Positions 23,799 through 34,875 of a DNA stretch of 64,000 nucleotides are shown here, piece by piece. The stretch's first letter is position 1; each line of letters begins with the position of its first letter. The translations under genes and the position numbers were made by a program. The stretch is from Coniochaeta sp. PMI_546 (taxonomy: Eukaryota; Ascomycota; Sordariomycetes; Coniochaetales; Coniochaetaceae), in contig MU271150.1 of the NCBI GenBank assembly GCA_021432605.1, positions 2,170,001-2,234,000 on the forward strand. Direction: 5' to 3'. Below the pieces are notes generated by a model. The model had not been told where the DNA came from, ran no database searches, and worked only from the letters and a program-made list of their open reading frames with translations.

Positions 23799-25667
23799 CT
23801 TGGTTGGGTAACTTAGATGAGAAGATTGCTGTTCGGATGGATGTGGAAGTGTGGCTGATGTGAGATGATCTTGGGAGATGTCAGTTACGATCACGGAAGA
23901 TGGGAGCGGGGTCACGAGAGCTCCAGGAGAGCTTCATCCGGCAGCGCGGGGCTGACGAGTCAACTTACATCAAACTCTGAGCGAGATATCAAGCTGAAGT
24001 TGAGGTGGCGTGATACAACTTGTGAGTGTGAGATGGGATTGGATATGTTTAGAAGAGTGGAAGATGGTTGTCTTGATGGTTTATTGTTGGGTGAAGATGG
24101 AAAGGAAGAGGAGAGGTGGATGGTGTCGATGGTTTTGTAGTGTATGAGCAGCAGTCATGGATAAGTGGAGGTGGTGAGCTTCAATGAGAGGCGTGCTCTC
24201 CTTATAACCATCGGGCAGCTGCAGGGATCTACTGCTTTCTGTCTCGCAATGGGTGGGAGATGGAAGCTCGTCTGGATGGCTGGATGGCTGGCTGGCCTCT
24301 GGCTGGCAGTCGCGTGACCTTGACGCAACAGGAGATGACTCTGGGCTGACAACTCTGGACCATTCCGTGGAGCACCTCAACAGTTCCCACCATTGCGTGT
24401 CCCGAATTCGGCGTGTATACACCTCCATCTTTAGCCAGAGCGGGATTGCACATTCTATGGCACATCTTTACTGCTCAATCGCGCTATGCCGCCTATCAAT
24501 TGATTCCTTCCTTCACAATGATTTCGAGACTCTTTCGTCTTGGCTCTGGGATTCTCTCCCCACGTCAGAGCATCAAAGCATCTACGGGTGACATCAACGG
24601 CCCACCATCCGCCCCTGTCACATAGCTGCGGCGGTACCACAGTAAGCTATTGAGAACGATAGAAATGCGGGGTACGGGGCCGCGAATGCAGCGCTTGACT
24701 GGAACCGGCTAGCTCTCAATGCAGCAGCTTCCAGGGGCAGCTTCGGAAAGGTGCGACAATGCCGGAGCTTTACATAGAAATCCATCGAAGAGCACGCGTG
24801 GATAAGACGCTTGGAGTACACGTGTAGGTATTCGAACCGCCAACAGCTTGAGTCTCTGCATTGGCATTGGTCAATTGCAGAGCTGCCGGAGCCGAGAGCT
24901 GTGTTTTATCAAGGGTAGCTTCGTGTGGTAAGGTATACAACACGTAGTGTAGAGTGGCTTCTGAGTCACCCGGCTGTGGTGCAGCAGTCAGGTTCACGTT
25001 CCACCACAGCCGCAAGCTCTGGAAATGGCGTCCCCGAGCCTCAGCTACCTTCCCTTAGATCGCCGAGTCAACCTTACGTCAGGGTTTGGACAAATCACTC
25101 TACACGTGTACAGTACTGTGGTATATACACTACTTCCAGGTTGCGAGTTGAGACGAAAACTGCAATTAGGTTCCCGTCTTGCAGCTGCCCGTTGCAACAG
25201 GCCCGGTCAGATGGCCCATCAAGATGACGGTCTTCAGTCGGAATATTTGCAGATTTCTAAAGTGCATGAACGATCGGCTTCTCTTGGCTGCTGGACGGGT
25301 CTCAGGTGCCTGCAAGCCGTGATAAGGGTTCAGGAGAACCTTGATAGTCGCCGACTTCGCTCCCAGCCGATCACGATGTATACTACCTACTCGGAGAGTC
25401 CACAGTTACATACCTACTAATTCTCACCCCCAAAACTCTGTTTTCGGGTGCGTTAACAGAAGAAGGAGCGATGCCTTGCGAAGGAATGAGTGTGTCTTTA
25501 CTGATCAAAAGGATCTCAGTAGCTGGTCGTATGAGCCCAATCATAGCACTGTGTAGGTAGCTTACAATGCTTGCGAGGGAGAAATCGAGCCGTGTTTGAA
25601 GCAGTTATATAATGAATGCTCAAAACGACGACTAATATCCTTAGCACCGTCACAAGTTGACGGTCCA
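23799..25667. other. Upstream region of the STF2-like gene, no gene seen
   Basis: This 1.87-kb region holds the leader and promoter of the STF2-like gene and the flank of tRNA-Pro. It contains two copies of TACTGTGGTA (24635 minus, 25114 plus) and GTACACGTGTA words at 24815-24830 and 25101-25110. Open frames up to 131 codons show no family likeness. Confidence 0.45.
24635..25123. repeat. Two copies of the 10-mer TACTGTGGTA
   Basis: Exact copies lie at 24635-24644 (minus orientation) and 25114-25123 (plus). The second shares the longer GTACTGTGGTA form with the copies at 9132 and 9430. Confidence 0.7.
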
Positions 25668-25758
25668 GCGCCGATGGTCTAGCGGTATGATTCTCGCTTA
25701 GGGTACACCCTAAAGCTTAGCTTGCGAGAGGTCCCGGGTTCAATCCCCGGTTGGCGCC
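25668..25758 (+). tRNA. tRNA-Pro(AGG) with 19-nt intron
   Basis: The cloverleaf is complete: acceptor GCGCCGA/TTGGCGC with discriminator C, D arm starting GTCT, anticodon stem CTCGC/GCGAG, loop TTAGGG-T, and T arm CCGGG-TTCAATC-CCCGG. The anticodon AGG reads proline codons. The 19-nt intron (25704-25722) carries CCCTAA, which is complementary to the TTAGGG of the anticodon loop, the usual anticodon-intron pairing in pre-tRNA. A T5 run at 25788-25792 is a plausible polymerase III terminator. Confidence 0.94.
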
Positions 25759-26224
25759 TTCCATCGATCTCGAAAAGAGGTCCTTCCTTTTTGCAAATTT
25801 CTACTTCTCAGCTAGAGCTTGGAAGCCGGTTCCTTCCCAAGTCGCACCTTCTTCCTCCGGTTGAAAAAGAGTTCCTTCTCTTTCTTCTACTCCTCTGTTC
25901 TTTTGATCAAAGCAGGGGCTGGCTACCGGCATATCCTTTTCTTACAGTTGCATGACTCAACGCCTGGCTAATTGTCGACACTACCTTAGGTAACCTAGAG
26001 AATGCCTTCTAGAAGATGAACATGAAGACCTCAGGAGATTTACATAGGTACCTTAGTCAGTTGTTGTAAGCAAATGTACTGTGGAATTGCTACACCTGCT
26101 GCTGAATCCTAAGGTACTTGTTCCAGCAAAATTGATGCACACCGTTACGCCGACATTATAAAATGTCCCTGGTCAGAATCTATCCTATACTCCAAAGTCA
26201 AGCACAACCCTTGCCAAGGCCTCG
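25759..26224. other. Intergenic between tRNA-Pro and KEX1 3' end
   Basis: No gene is seen. ACCTTAGGTA at 25983-25992 and related GGTACCTTAG / CTAAGGTAC words at 26046-26056 and 26108-26117 belong to the dispersed word family. Confidence 0.5.
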
Positions 26225-28322
26225 CTATGCCTCACTCGCCTGGCCATTGCCCAGCTTCTTCTCACTCTGACCCTTCGCCTCGTGCTCGTCGTCACTGTCA
26301 CCACCAACGCTATACCTCTCGTCATGTGCACCATCCGTCGGCGTAGCCACGTGCAGATCGTCGAGCTCGCTCTCGTCAAAGTCCTGAGCCTCGACATCAC
26401 GAGTCCCCGCACCGCCCCTCTTATGTCTAAAGTTCTCCAGTCCGCCTCCGCCTCTGATCCGCTCACCTGTAGGAATCCTGCCGTTCCCACCTGCGACCTC
26501 GCCGCCAGCCAGACCCTGGTATCCGCTGCGTCTCCGGCGGTCGCGCCAGATGTACCATCCCCATAGGCCAGCCGCGACAACTACAATGACCAGCACAATC
26601 TCGCCCGACTTTCTGTAAGCCTGCCACTTCGCAGCATTGAGCTTCTCCTTCTCGGCCTCCTGAGCCGCAGTGCCGTTGCCGGCAGCGCCGCCCACGGTAG
26701 TCTCGGGACCCTTCTCGCCATCGAGGCGGCTGTCGGTGGGAACGCCGCCGATACTGCTGATATCGACACCCATGAAGCGATCGAGCATGTCGCGCGTGCG
26801 CCGCGCGTAGTCAAAGGGGACCATGTGGCTGCTGTTGTAGAACAGCACGTAGGTGAGGTTGCGCGCCTCCTGCCAGAAGCCGGCCGGCTCGCCCTCGAAG
26901 GTCCAGTCGCGGCGCGGGGCCCAGGTGCCGGGCGAGGTCTCGAAGCCCTTGCCGCCGTTCCACTGCATGTTGCTGATCAGGGCTTCGGTGCCGAGGTGGT
27001 TACAGATCAGATCCTCTGCGCCGGAGAAGAGAACGATGGGGATCTCGGTGAGAAGGTCGGGCAGGAAGACGATGGACGGCTTGGACTTGGGGGCGCGGAA
27101 GTTGGCTCCCACGGCACCGTTGCACTCGGTCCAGCCTGTGTTCTTGTTGGGACCGATGTGCAGCGCGTCGAGGACGTCCTGGCGGCGGAGATAGGGGGTG
27201 ACGTTGACCAGATCTGGCGGCCAGTTCATTCCGCAGGACGGGTAGGTGTCCCTTAGACGGATATCGTACATGTTCAGGCACTGTTTGCCGTTAGGGCCGT
27301 CCTTCAGAGTCAGTTGCAGTATGTCTTGCAGGATTCCCTCGCAGGAAGCATGGTCGACGGTCTGCTCGCCAACGGCCAGGTCCTTCATGCAGATGCGGTG
27401 TTGAATTTCCAGTTTGTTGGCAGCATCACTGCCCTTTTCGATGAGGCCCCGGGCATAAGCGAACTGGAGGTATGCCTCGTATTGCTCAGGCGGCGATATC
27501 CAGCCGTTGCCGATAAGAAGACCGCTGAGCTGCCACTTATGCTTGGAGCTCGGGAGCTTGTTCCGTGCCAGAATGGCCTTGGCGATATAAGGGATGTGCT
27601 GTCCGGCGTAGGACTCCCCTGCAAGGTATAACTGATAGTCATCGTCAGCCTCCAGCCGAAGCAAGTATAGGCGTCTAGACTTACATCATCATGTTCGTAT
27701 TCAGGGAACAAGGCGAACCATTTCTCCAGGAAGATAACGAACTGGTCCGCCATCTCGTCCAGCTCGTGAAGATAGCTATCCGTGTTGACGTAGCTGAAGC
27801 CCGTACCGACTGGATTGTCGACGAACATAACATTTGCGAATTCATTCCAGGACCCGTCGTTGTACTCCAGTGTGTGGTCATCCTTCAGGCGATACGGGCC
27901 GATCTCCATCAAGGCGCCATCCTCGGAACTGCAGCCGGGGCCGCCATTCAGCCAGATGACCGTCCGCTGCTTATTCGCGATGTGTTGGTTCTGGAAGTGC
28001 CAGAAGAACATGTTGCCATTGTGTTCGGGGGTGACCTCGATATGCCTAATGATAGAGACCGTTGTTAGCAGCAGTTTCGTATGAGCGGCGCGTGTAAGAC
28101 GAGATTTGGCCATACGTACCCAGCATGCATCTTTATCAGCGGACCTGCAGGGGCTCCGGGAAGTTCATGGACGAAGTAGTCGCCGGCAGACTTGTCGGCA
28201 GCGGCGAGGCCAGAGAGCGCAAGTGCCATGCCAGCCATGACGGCGGGCAGCTGTCTCCAGCTCGCCAAGAGCGGAAGGCCGGCCATCATGGTCGGAACCA
28301 CGCGGCTTCCAGGCGGCGACAC
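26225..28322 (-). CDS. KEX1: Pheromone-processing carboxypeptidase Kex1
   Basis: The exons are 28322-28120, 28045-27685 and 27631-26225 (656 residues, phase kept). Kex1 is a trans-Golgi serine carboxypeptidase (S10 family) that trims C-terminal Lys and Arg from peptides, for example mating pheromone, after Kex2 cleavage. A hydrophobic signal segment lies within residues 15-40. The substrate-binding block is [24 protein letters not shown]. The catalytic serine is 195 in AGESYAGQ, the catalytic Asp is 395 in [12 protein letters not shown], and the catalytic His is 457 in [11 protein letters not shown] transmembrane helix at about 532-550 precedes a cytosolic tail rich in Arg, then Asp and Glu, typical of Kex1. 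Length and order fit the family. Introns are 74 and 53 nt. Confidence 0.95.
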
Positions 28323-29145
28323 GACTTTGGAAGGGAGCCGGCAGAGAAAGAAATGAAGGGACCGTGAAGACTGACGTCCTTCACGCCTTCAAGTCATGAG
28401 AAAAAGGAAAAAGCCGCGTATCTCGAGATGCGAAAAGAATAGAGGGAAAAAGATCTGAAAGTCAAACTGTTTGAGGTGATGGAAGATGTGTCCTCCTCCA
28501 ATTCTCGAATGGACGCTGCGGCTGCGACATTCAAGAGCTGACGACTCCGCATGCTTAGGTAACGGATCAGGTTTAGCCTGGGCTGACAGATCCCTCCCTT
28601 GCCGCCTTTCGATAGTCTAGGAGCACAGACTTCGAGAGCGACATTGGACACTCTCTTGACGCGTGACAAAATCCCACGGCTCATTCCATCAAGGTATCTC
28701 ATCTCCTGTACACTTCTGGAATTTCATCAATAACAATAGGACCGTCCTTCAAGCTTGGCTAGAGAGTCTCCGAATTGCAGGTGACCCACATTGCCGGTCC
28801 AGGCGTTGCCAAGCCGGAAAGCCGCATACGGGGCCCACACCTACTGCCGGCATCAACTTCAAGCTGGAGTCGATGTTGGAATCTCCCTTCTGGGTCTTGC
28901 CGAATTAGCAGAGATGCTTTATTAGTTCATTTCGGGGTGGTTTGTACGAGGGTCAAGATATAAAAACAAGAAACATGTTCATTCATGGAAGAGAAGTGAA
29001 CGGCGATCAATTCCAGCCTGGTGGAGATCGATGACTCTAGATAATTGCGCATGCGCTATGAACGGGTCGAGACCTTGAGGCAATCACCAATAGTCACTTA
29101 CAAGTTGTCAGGATCGATAACTGAGCAAAACATCACACCATAAAC
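28323..29145. other. Divergent promoter region between KEX1 and the 29146 gene
   Basis: 823 bp between two genes transcribed outward. No coding frame of note is seen. Confidence 0.5.
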
Positions 29146-30346
29146 ATGGCTCCTCCTCCTGCGGTAAGTTATGTAACCCTCTCCGACAAGACGCTGTGCT
29201 GACATCCAACTCCAGACGCCAGCGTCATCGTCCAAGTTTCTGCTCTCAAAGCGCCAACCCAGCCAGAGCCAGCAGCACATCACTCCAAGTCAGCCAGCAG
29301 TCGGTCCCAGGCAGTTCAATGCAACCCCTCGGTTTTCAGTCTCATCTACCCCTCGCGTAGCATCCAGTCAGACTGGGCAGTTCTCAACGCCTGCGGTACT
29401 CCCGCCGAGGGGCTCTTCTACCCGAGGCAGAGCAACCCAAGAACTCATCGACGTAGAGAGTTCTCCAGAGCCGTCGGACCACGGTGACTCTCCTAGCGGC
29501 CAGGAGAGGCATGACGTGCCCAAAGCAGAGGATCTGGTCACTTCCTTCGTCTCTGAGTCGTCTCCGAGCCAAGGACATCAACGAGGACGTTCGCCAAAGC
29601 GGCGTCGTATTTCCATCTCTCCTGCGTTGGACAGTAGCCCTGCCCGTGCTGTCCACGCCGGCTCTCTCTCGGAGCGTCTCGACATAGATCTTGATCCTTC
29701 TTTCCACTCGTCCGATGCGGCAGGGGATGCGCGCAATTCGTCAGAAAGCGACTCCTTCCGAGAGTCTGACGACGAACACGGGCCCGAGTCACCCTTGCGG
29801 CCAACCTCCCCGCATAGGTTCCTCTTCCAAACCGAACCACAGACACAGGTGCAAGCGCGCCAAGCATTCAAACCGCCACCGCAGTTCAAACAACCGTCCG
29901 CTACAGTCTCTCTACAGCCTCAATACCCCTTACCAGACGCCTTCTCCCCGCAGCGGCGCGGCGCAAAGTACGTTAACGGCGGCTTGGCCGGCGAGCTGCG
30001 CGACTGGCTTGTCGATGTGAAGGGGATAAGTGATGCCCCTGCGATGACAATCGCCACAGGTAGTAAGGCTGCCGAGTTGGCGGGAACTACAGCAGCAAGG
30101 CAGATACATGTTGATGATGTCCGCCAGGGGACCGGCTTCACTTTGATTTTTGGCAGCGATGGCGACGGTGAATCTGTCCGTATGGTCCTTGCCGGTGACG
30201 GGCGCTTGACGGGCTTAGTGGAGAGGAGGAATGTTGTTAAGGCTGGCTCTGCCGTCATGGTCTTTCCGCCTATGTGGGATATTCAGCTTGACGAGCGAAA
30301 GTGGACGGTTGTTTGTGACTGGTATGTCGTAGATCACGGTCGATGA
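29146..30346 (+). CDS. Unrecognised nuclear protein with basic/acidic disordered N-terminus and compact C-terminal domain
   Basis: There are two exons, 29146-29163 (six codons) and 29216-30346, giving 382 residues with phase 0 at the 52-nt intron. The first 260 residues are Ser/Pro/Gln-rich and disordered, with a bipartite basic signal (RGRSPKRRRISISP) that predicts nuclear location and many SP/TP sites. The last ~120 residues look folded. They begin RRGAKYVNGGLAGELRDWL and run through strands such as GTGFTLIFG, SVRMVLAGDGRLTGL and AVMVFPPMWDIQLDERKW. Alternating strands with a closing WTVVCDWYVV suggest an OB-type beta barrel, perhaps nucleic-acid binding, but this is inference from pattern only. 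I recall similar fungal hypothetical proteins but no named family. Confidence 0.8.
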
Positions 30347-30721
30347 CGGAATGCCGTACCGACGTGGAGATTGACACCCGTTTCCCAAGTTCGTGTGTGT
30401 TAGCACACCGGGAAGAGTACTGGGGAGGTAATCTGCACGACGAAACAATCACCCCTTTACTGACAGTGGACACACGTTCAATCCTTACGAGGTACAGCAA
30501 CCCCCTGTATCAGGTGGACCATGGCTCGTATTGCTCCTCTGCTGGTCTGAAGGAGAGAATGGGCCAGCGGTGCTTCTTGTGGATATGGCGATAGATGTCA
30601 TGTGCTCTAGAGGTCATCATGCCACTCAGTGTGATTCGCGTTGTGTATTTACCGTCTATATACCTACTTTTGTCACCTTTAAACATTTAGCATCAATCCC
30701 AGCACTTGCAGACCTGACCCT
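30347..30721. other. Shared 3' region, convergent genes
   Basis: 375 bp between the stop of the nuclear protein gene and the stop of the MFS gene. Nothing else is seen. Confidence 0.5.
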
Positions 30722-32620
30722 CTAGGCTTCCATCCTCTGATCAGCTTCCGCAATCTCTTCTTCAATCTGCTCCTCTTCCTCCTTCGACACAGGCGCAGAC
30801 CAGCCGGTTCCAGCCTGTATAACCAGCACCAAAACACATACCGCGGCAGCACCCTGATACAAGACCCTCAACGCAGCCTCATAGCCCTCAATGGCGACAG
30901 CCCTTTCAGCATCAGACAAGTCGCCCCCATACACCAACGCCGGACTTCCAATCAACCTCGTGATCAGCTCCAGGCGCCCCTTGTTCAGCCCTTCACCATC
31001 CAACTTCTCATATCCCTTAGCCAGGACATCCCTCAGCGTCCTCGCAAACACGCCACCACCAATAGCCGTACCGAAACTGCCCGCGAACCCCCGGAACGTA
31101 GTTAGAAGACTAGTAGCGATGAAGTGATCCTCCGGCCTAGCAAGATGCAACATGTGTGCAAGCGTATAGTTCAGCGCGGCGCCCGTCGCGAACCCATTTA
31201 GGAACACGACAGTGATGTATGCCCCAGCATTCGCCGCAGAATTGCTCACGAAGCTCAGGCCAAAGATGGCAAGTCCAAAGGCCGCGATGGAAACAAGGCA
31301 GGCGGTCCAGAACGAACCGGCCCGTTTGACGTGCAGCCAGCCGACTACCAAGCCGCCGCTGCCGAACCCGGCGTTGGTAGGTATCAGGATGGAGCCGGAG
31401 ACTGCCGGCGATAGGCCGCGGACGGCAAGGACGAAGACCGGCGCGTAGAAGAGAACGGTCCAGCGGGCGGCCATGAGGCCGAGCTGGGCGAGACACGAGA
31501 GGAGAACGCCGCGCGACTGGAGGACGGAGATCGGTATCACGGGGTCCGAGGCGTAGAGGTACTCTGTCGCTATGAATGCGGCGAGGGTGATGACTGACAA
31601 GAAGATGGGCAGAAGCTGGATCTTGCCGGACAGGCCGTAGAGAAAGAGCACCAGTGAAAGGGTCAAGGTGATCGCCCCCAGATAGTCAATTTTAGCAAGT
31701 TTCGCGAGCACGGTCGACCTGTTCTTGGACGAGCCTGTGACCGCAAAGTGTGGTATGCTGAACCACACGCCGAAGCCAGCGACGAACCCAATGACAGCTT
31801 GGGCTAGGAATAGTGCTCGCTTGAATGGTGTCAGCAAAGTTCAATTCAAGGTTGGAGTCCGCAAGCCCGTTACTCACCCAACCCAATGTTGGTAGAAGCG
31901 CCCCAAACACGACAGCCCCCGTCGACAAGCCGATTGTGAACCCAGCATTGACGAGTCCAATGAACAATCCCCTCCTTCTCTTGCTTGTAAGCTGCAAGAC
32001 TAAAATCATCGACAAGGTCATTACGCCAGCGCCGCCCACGCCGACCAACACCCGTCCAAGGATGAAGACCGCAAAACTCATCGCTTGCGACGACACTAGC
32101 GCACCGACGGTGAAGAATAACGACGATGTAAGAGTCATGACGCCTGGAGAGAAGACCATGGCCAGCCGGCCGACCAGCGGCGACATGGATGCCACGGCAA
32201 TGAGGTACGCGCTGGTGAACCACATTGCACCCTCGTACGCGTTGAGGTCGGCCGCAATGGTGGACTGGGTCATCGTCATGCCGGATGTGTTGGAAGCTAT
32301 TCCGGTTGTCAAAATGGATCATGCTGCATTCTTGCGTATAGTAAGGAGAACTCACCTTGTAGAAAGATCAACGCCCACATGCTGAGGATGATACACACTG
32401 CCCTCTTCCACCCGAGGACGGGCTCTTCAGTGAGATCACCTGAAGCAGCGCCATTCGAATGCTCATCGGTTGACCCATCTCTCAAAGTCCCGGTGGTTGA
32501 TGTCGGGGACTGTAAGAGCGGCGTGTTTTCGGCTGCCGTTGCTGCCGTCGAGAAGTCGTCGTCGTCGGCTCGGTGAGCCGGCCTGGCTGTGTGAGCCGAG
32601 ACTGGTGATGCTGACGTCAT
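30722..32620 (-). CDS. MFS transporter, DHA2/vacuolar basic amino acid (Vba/Fnx) type
   Basis: The exons are 32620-32356, 32296-31878 and 31819-30722 (593 residues). The cytosolic N-terminus is acidic, with a TPLLQ dileucine-type signal that suits vacuolar targeting. Transmembrane helices begin at WKRAVCIILSMWALIFLQ. Family features include WFTSAYLIAVASMSPLVGRL, the motif C-like FILGRVLVGVGGAGVMTLSM, SKRRRGLFIGLVN and TLGWRALFLAQAVIG, followed by the second helix bundle. About 14 helices can be counted, as in the DHA2 class. Relatives export drugs or move basic amino acids into the vacuole, and the dileucine N-terminus favours the latter. The substrate is inference. Introns of 59 and 58 nt interrupt the N-terminal half. 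Confidence 0.9.
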
Positions 32621-33960
32621 CTTCCAGGAACTTTATTCCATACGAATATCCGCCGGTGATCGATTGTCAGTCAGGGAGACGCTGACTGTGGCCTATATTC
32701 CTCCTCCGCCAAGAACAAAATCAACAGCTACCTCTGCTATGAGTGCTAACATGTTTAAAACTCCTGATGATGCCGCCTGATGAGTGTGATACGGTGATTG
32801 GTAAGCCCTGTGGTGGAGCACTGAGCCAACTAGCTTACAGGTCTAAAGGCGCCCTAACGTCATTTGTGCCATATGCGAATAAATTGCGGAATCCGGAACA
32901 CTGTTTAAATGCATGTTAATGGTTCTGGTTTTATGCTCCTTAAGGCAGTATGACTTCAAAGCTTGTTGTCGTAGTTGTCTTTATGGCCAGGCGAAGTTTA
33001 CAGGTATGACATACGTATCTGCTATCGAACTGTGTTATCGTCTGCCCATCCTACTGTTCTGTTGTTATTGCACATCTTAAGACATAATGCATGAAGCCAG
33101 CCCCTGCCAGATGCGGGATGTGATCAACCATTCGTGCTTTCTGTGCAGAGATGGACTTTTCACGACGGCAGCGGACAATCAACTGTTTCCACGCGCATTT
33201 ATTCAGATCTTCGAGGAGCTTATGAAGCTGCTTGCGTTCGATTTGCTCCTCTGGGACAGCTAGTCATCAGGCAGGTCAGAATGGGATGCCCAACGAGAAA
33301 AACTGCTACAAGCTCCCACAACGAGGTTGACCACAGCTCCTTGGTCAACATTCTGGTTATGCACGACTCGTTTCTGGGTGACTGATGTGAGATGAAATAG
33401 GAAGTCGAAAGAAAGACATTGAAAATCGCACTTGCGCGTAAGCCCGGGACGATTGAGTACTCCGACCTGCCTCCAGGCTCTGGCCGTGACTAGTAGTAAG
33501 GCGCGCAAGGCGGTGAAGCTATGCCTCGTCTCAAGTGAGCTTCCTTCATGTAAGATTCCAGGAACATAAATCTATTTTCCCAGGAGGCGAGATTTCACGA
33601 TAAGACGTGTTTTTGGGCATCGAACAGGAAGCACAGCGAAGTGAGGTTGTATTGTCGCAGTCGGCCTTTTGATGTTTACACACACGGCACGTCTTATCTC
33701 CGAGGCTTGGCGTGGATGCCTAATGAAGGATTTATGCATATTCCCTTGTGCACAGGGGCTATAAACCCCCTGAAACCGTGGCCGCGTGGAAAGGGTATCG
33801 TGAAATAATCAGTTCTAGACTCGGCATCATATACTCGAAAAGGTTTCTACGGTCCTATTATATGTAGTTGTTTCCTTTTTGGCGCGAAATCTATTGCTTT
33901 CAGTCACTCACTTCGCTTCTGCAGCGCCTGTCGTTAATCATCCATTATCGGGAGGGCAAT
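32621..33960. other. Divergent promoter region between MFS and phosphatase genes
   Basis: 1.34 kb without a supported gene. Near its right end lies a TATA box flanked by stress-type elements (see the promoter entry at 33754). Confidence 0.5.
33754..33771 (+). promoter_or_regulatory. TATA box framed by AGGGG and CCCCT
   Basis: The sequence AGGGGC-TATAAA-CCCCCT places a TATAAA (33760-33765) between inverted stress-response-element cores (AGGGG / CCCCT). It lies about 190 bp before the phosphatase ATG, a reasonable core-promoter distance. Stress control is inferred from the motif only. Confidence 0.5.
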
Positions 33961-34875
33961 ATGTCGGCAGCTGACCTCCGAGCCCTGGCAGAAACCGATG
34001 TGGTACAACCACTGCCGTCGGAGACGGTGCAGGTAGTTCTCACAAGCTCACCGTTTGTGTACGTCCCCGGCACCTTCAACACCAGGGATGTCGGGTTGGT
34101 CCCCACCCCAACCGGCGAGCCTTCCAAGCTGAGACCTGGCTTTGTCTATCGGTCTGGCGGTCTGGACCGGCTGACTGCGGATGGCAAGTCGCTGCTGGTC
34201 GACAAGCTCGGCATCAAGAAGATCTTCGACCTTCGCTCCGTAGAAGAGCATGGCAAGAGCCCAGACCCGGAGATCTCTGGGATCGAGAACATTTGGCTTG
34301 GCACAGCCGAGCAAGAGGCAAAGGTGGATATAAACGACTTTGTCGATGGCTTGGGCGAAAAAGGCTACGTGAAAATGTACTTCGACGTCTTGGACCTGTA
34401 CAAGTCCAATTTCAGGGCTGTGCTCGAACACATTCGAGATCACCCTTCTGAGCCGTTTTTGTTCCACTGTACCGGTAAGTATATCCGACACGGGTTACGG
34501 TGATGATGCCATTCGCTCTTTGCTGACTATAGATTGTCAGCCGGCCGAGACCGTACTGGGGTCCTGTCTGGCCTGCTGCTGACGCTCGCCGGAGTTGACC
34601 CGGACACGGTCTGCCTCGACTTCCTGCTCTCACGAATAGGCACAGAGCCGGCTCGGGAGCAGCTGCTGGCATTCGCGATGAAGGGGTCTCGCATCAAGTC
34701 GGTAGAGGATCCAGGTTTTCACAACCTAGCCAGTCTGAGGGAGGTGTGTTGGAATGCTTTTCTCGACGCCCTGGATCGCGAGTACGGCGGCTTCTCCGGC
34801 TATGTTACCAAGACGTTAGGTTTCTCCGATGAGGACTTGGAGGTAATCGTAAAGAATCTTCGCGTCTCTGCCTGA
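33961..34875 (+). CDS. Tyrosine/serine protein phosphatase (Y_phosphatase3 family)
   Basis: There are two exons, 33961-34474 and 34541-34875 (282 residues), with a 66-nt intron that splits the active-site loop. The joined loop reads HCTAGRDRTG. This is the C-X5-R phosphatase signature, with the nucleophile Cys170 and Arg176 and the extra Asp and Lys/Arg spacing of the IphP/LipA-like family, which hydrolyse phosphotyrosine, phosphoserine or phosphoinositides. The N-terminal domain shows FNTRDVGLVPTP and RPGFVYRSGGLDRLTADG, then IKKIFDLRSVEE, all typical of the family. Met at 33961 is chosen because it follows the TATA region. An in-frame upstream extension starting without conserved sequence is rejected. 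The substrate is unknown. Confidence 0.92.

Noticed and set aside
33868-33960. Upstream in-frame extension of the phosphatase
   Set aside because: Thirty-one codons without conservation directly after the TATA region. The Met at 33961 better fits the family length.
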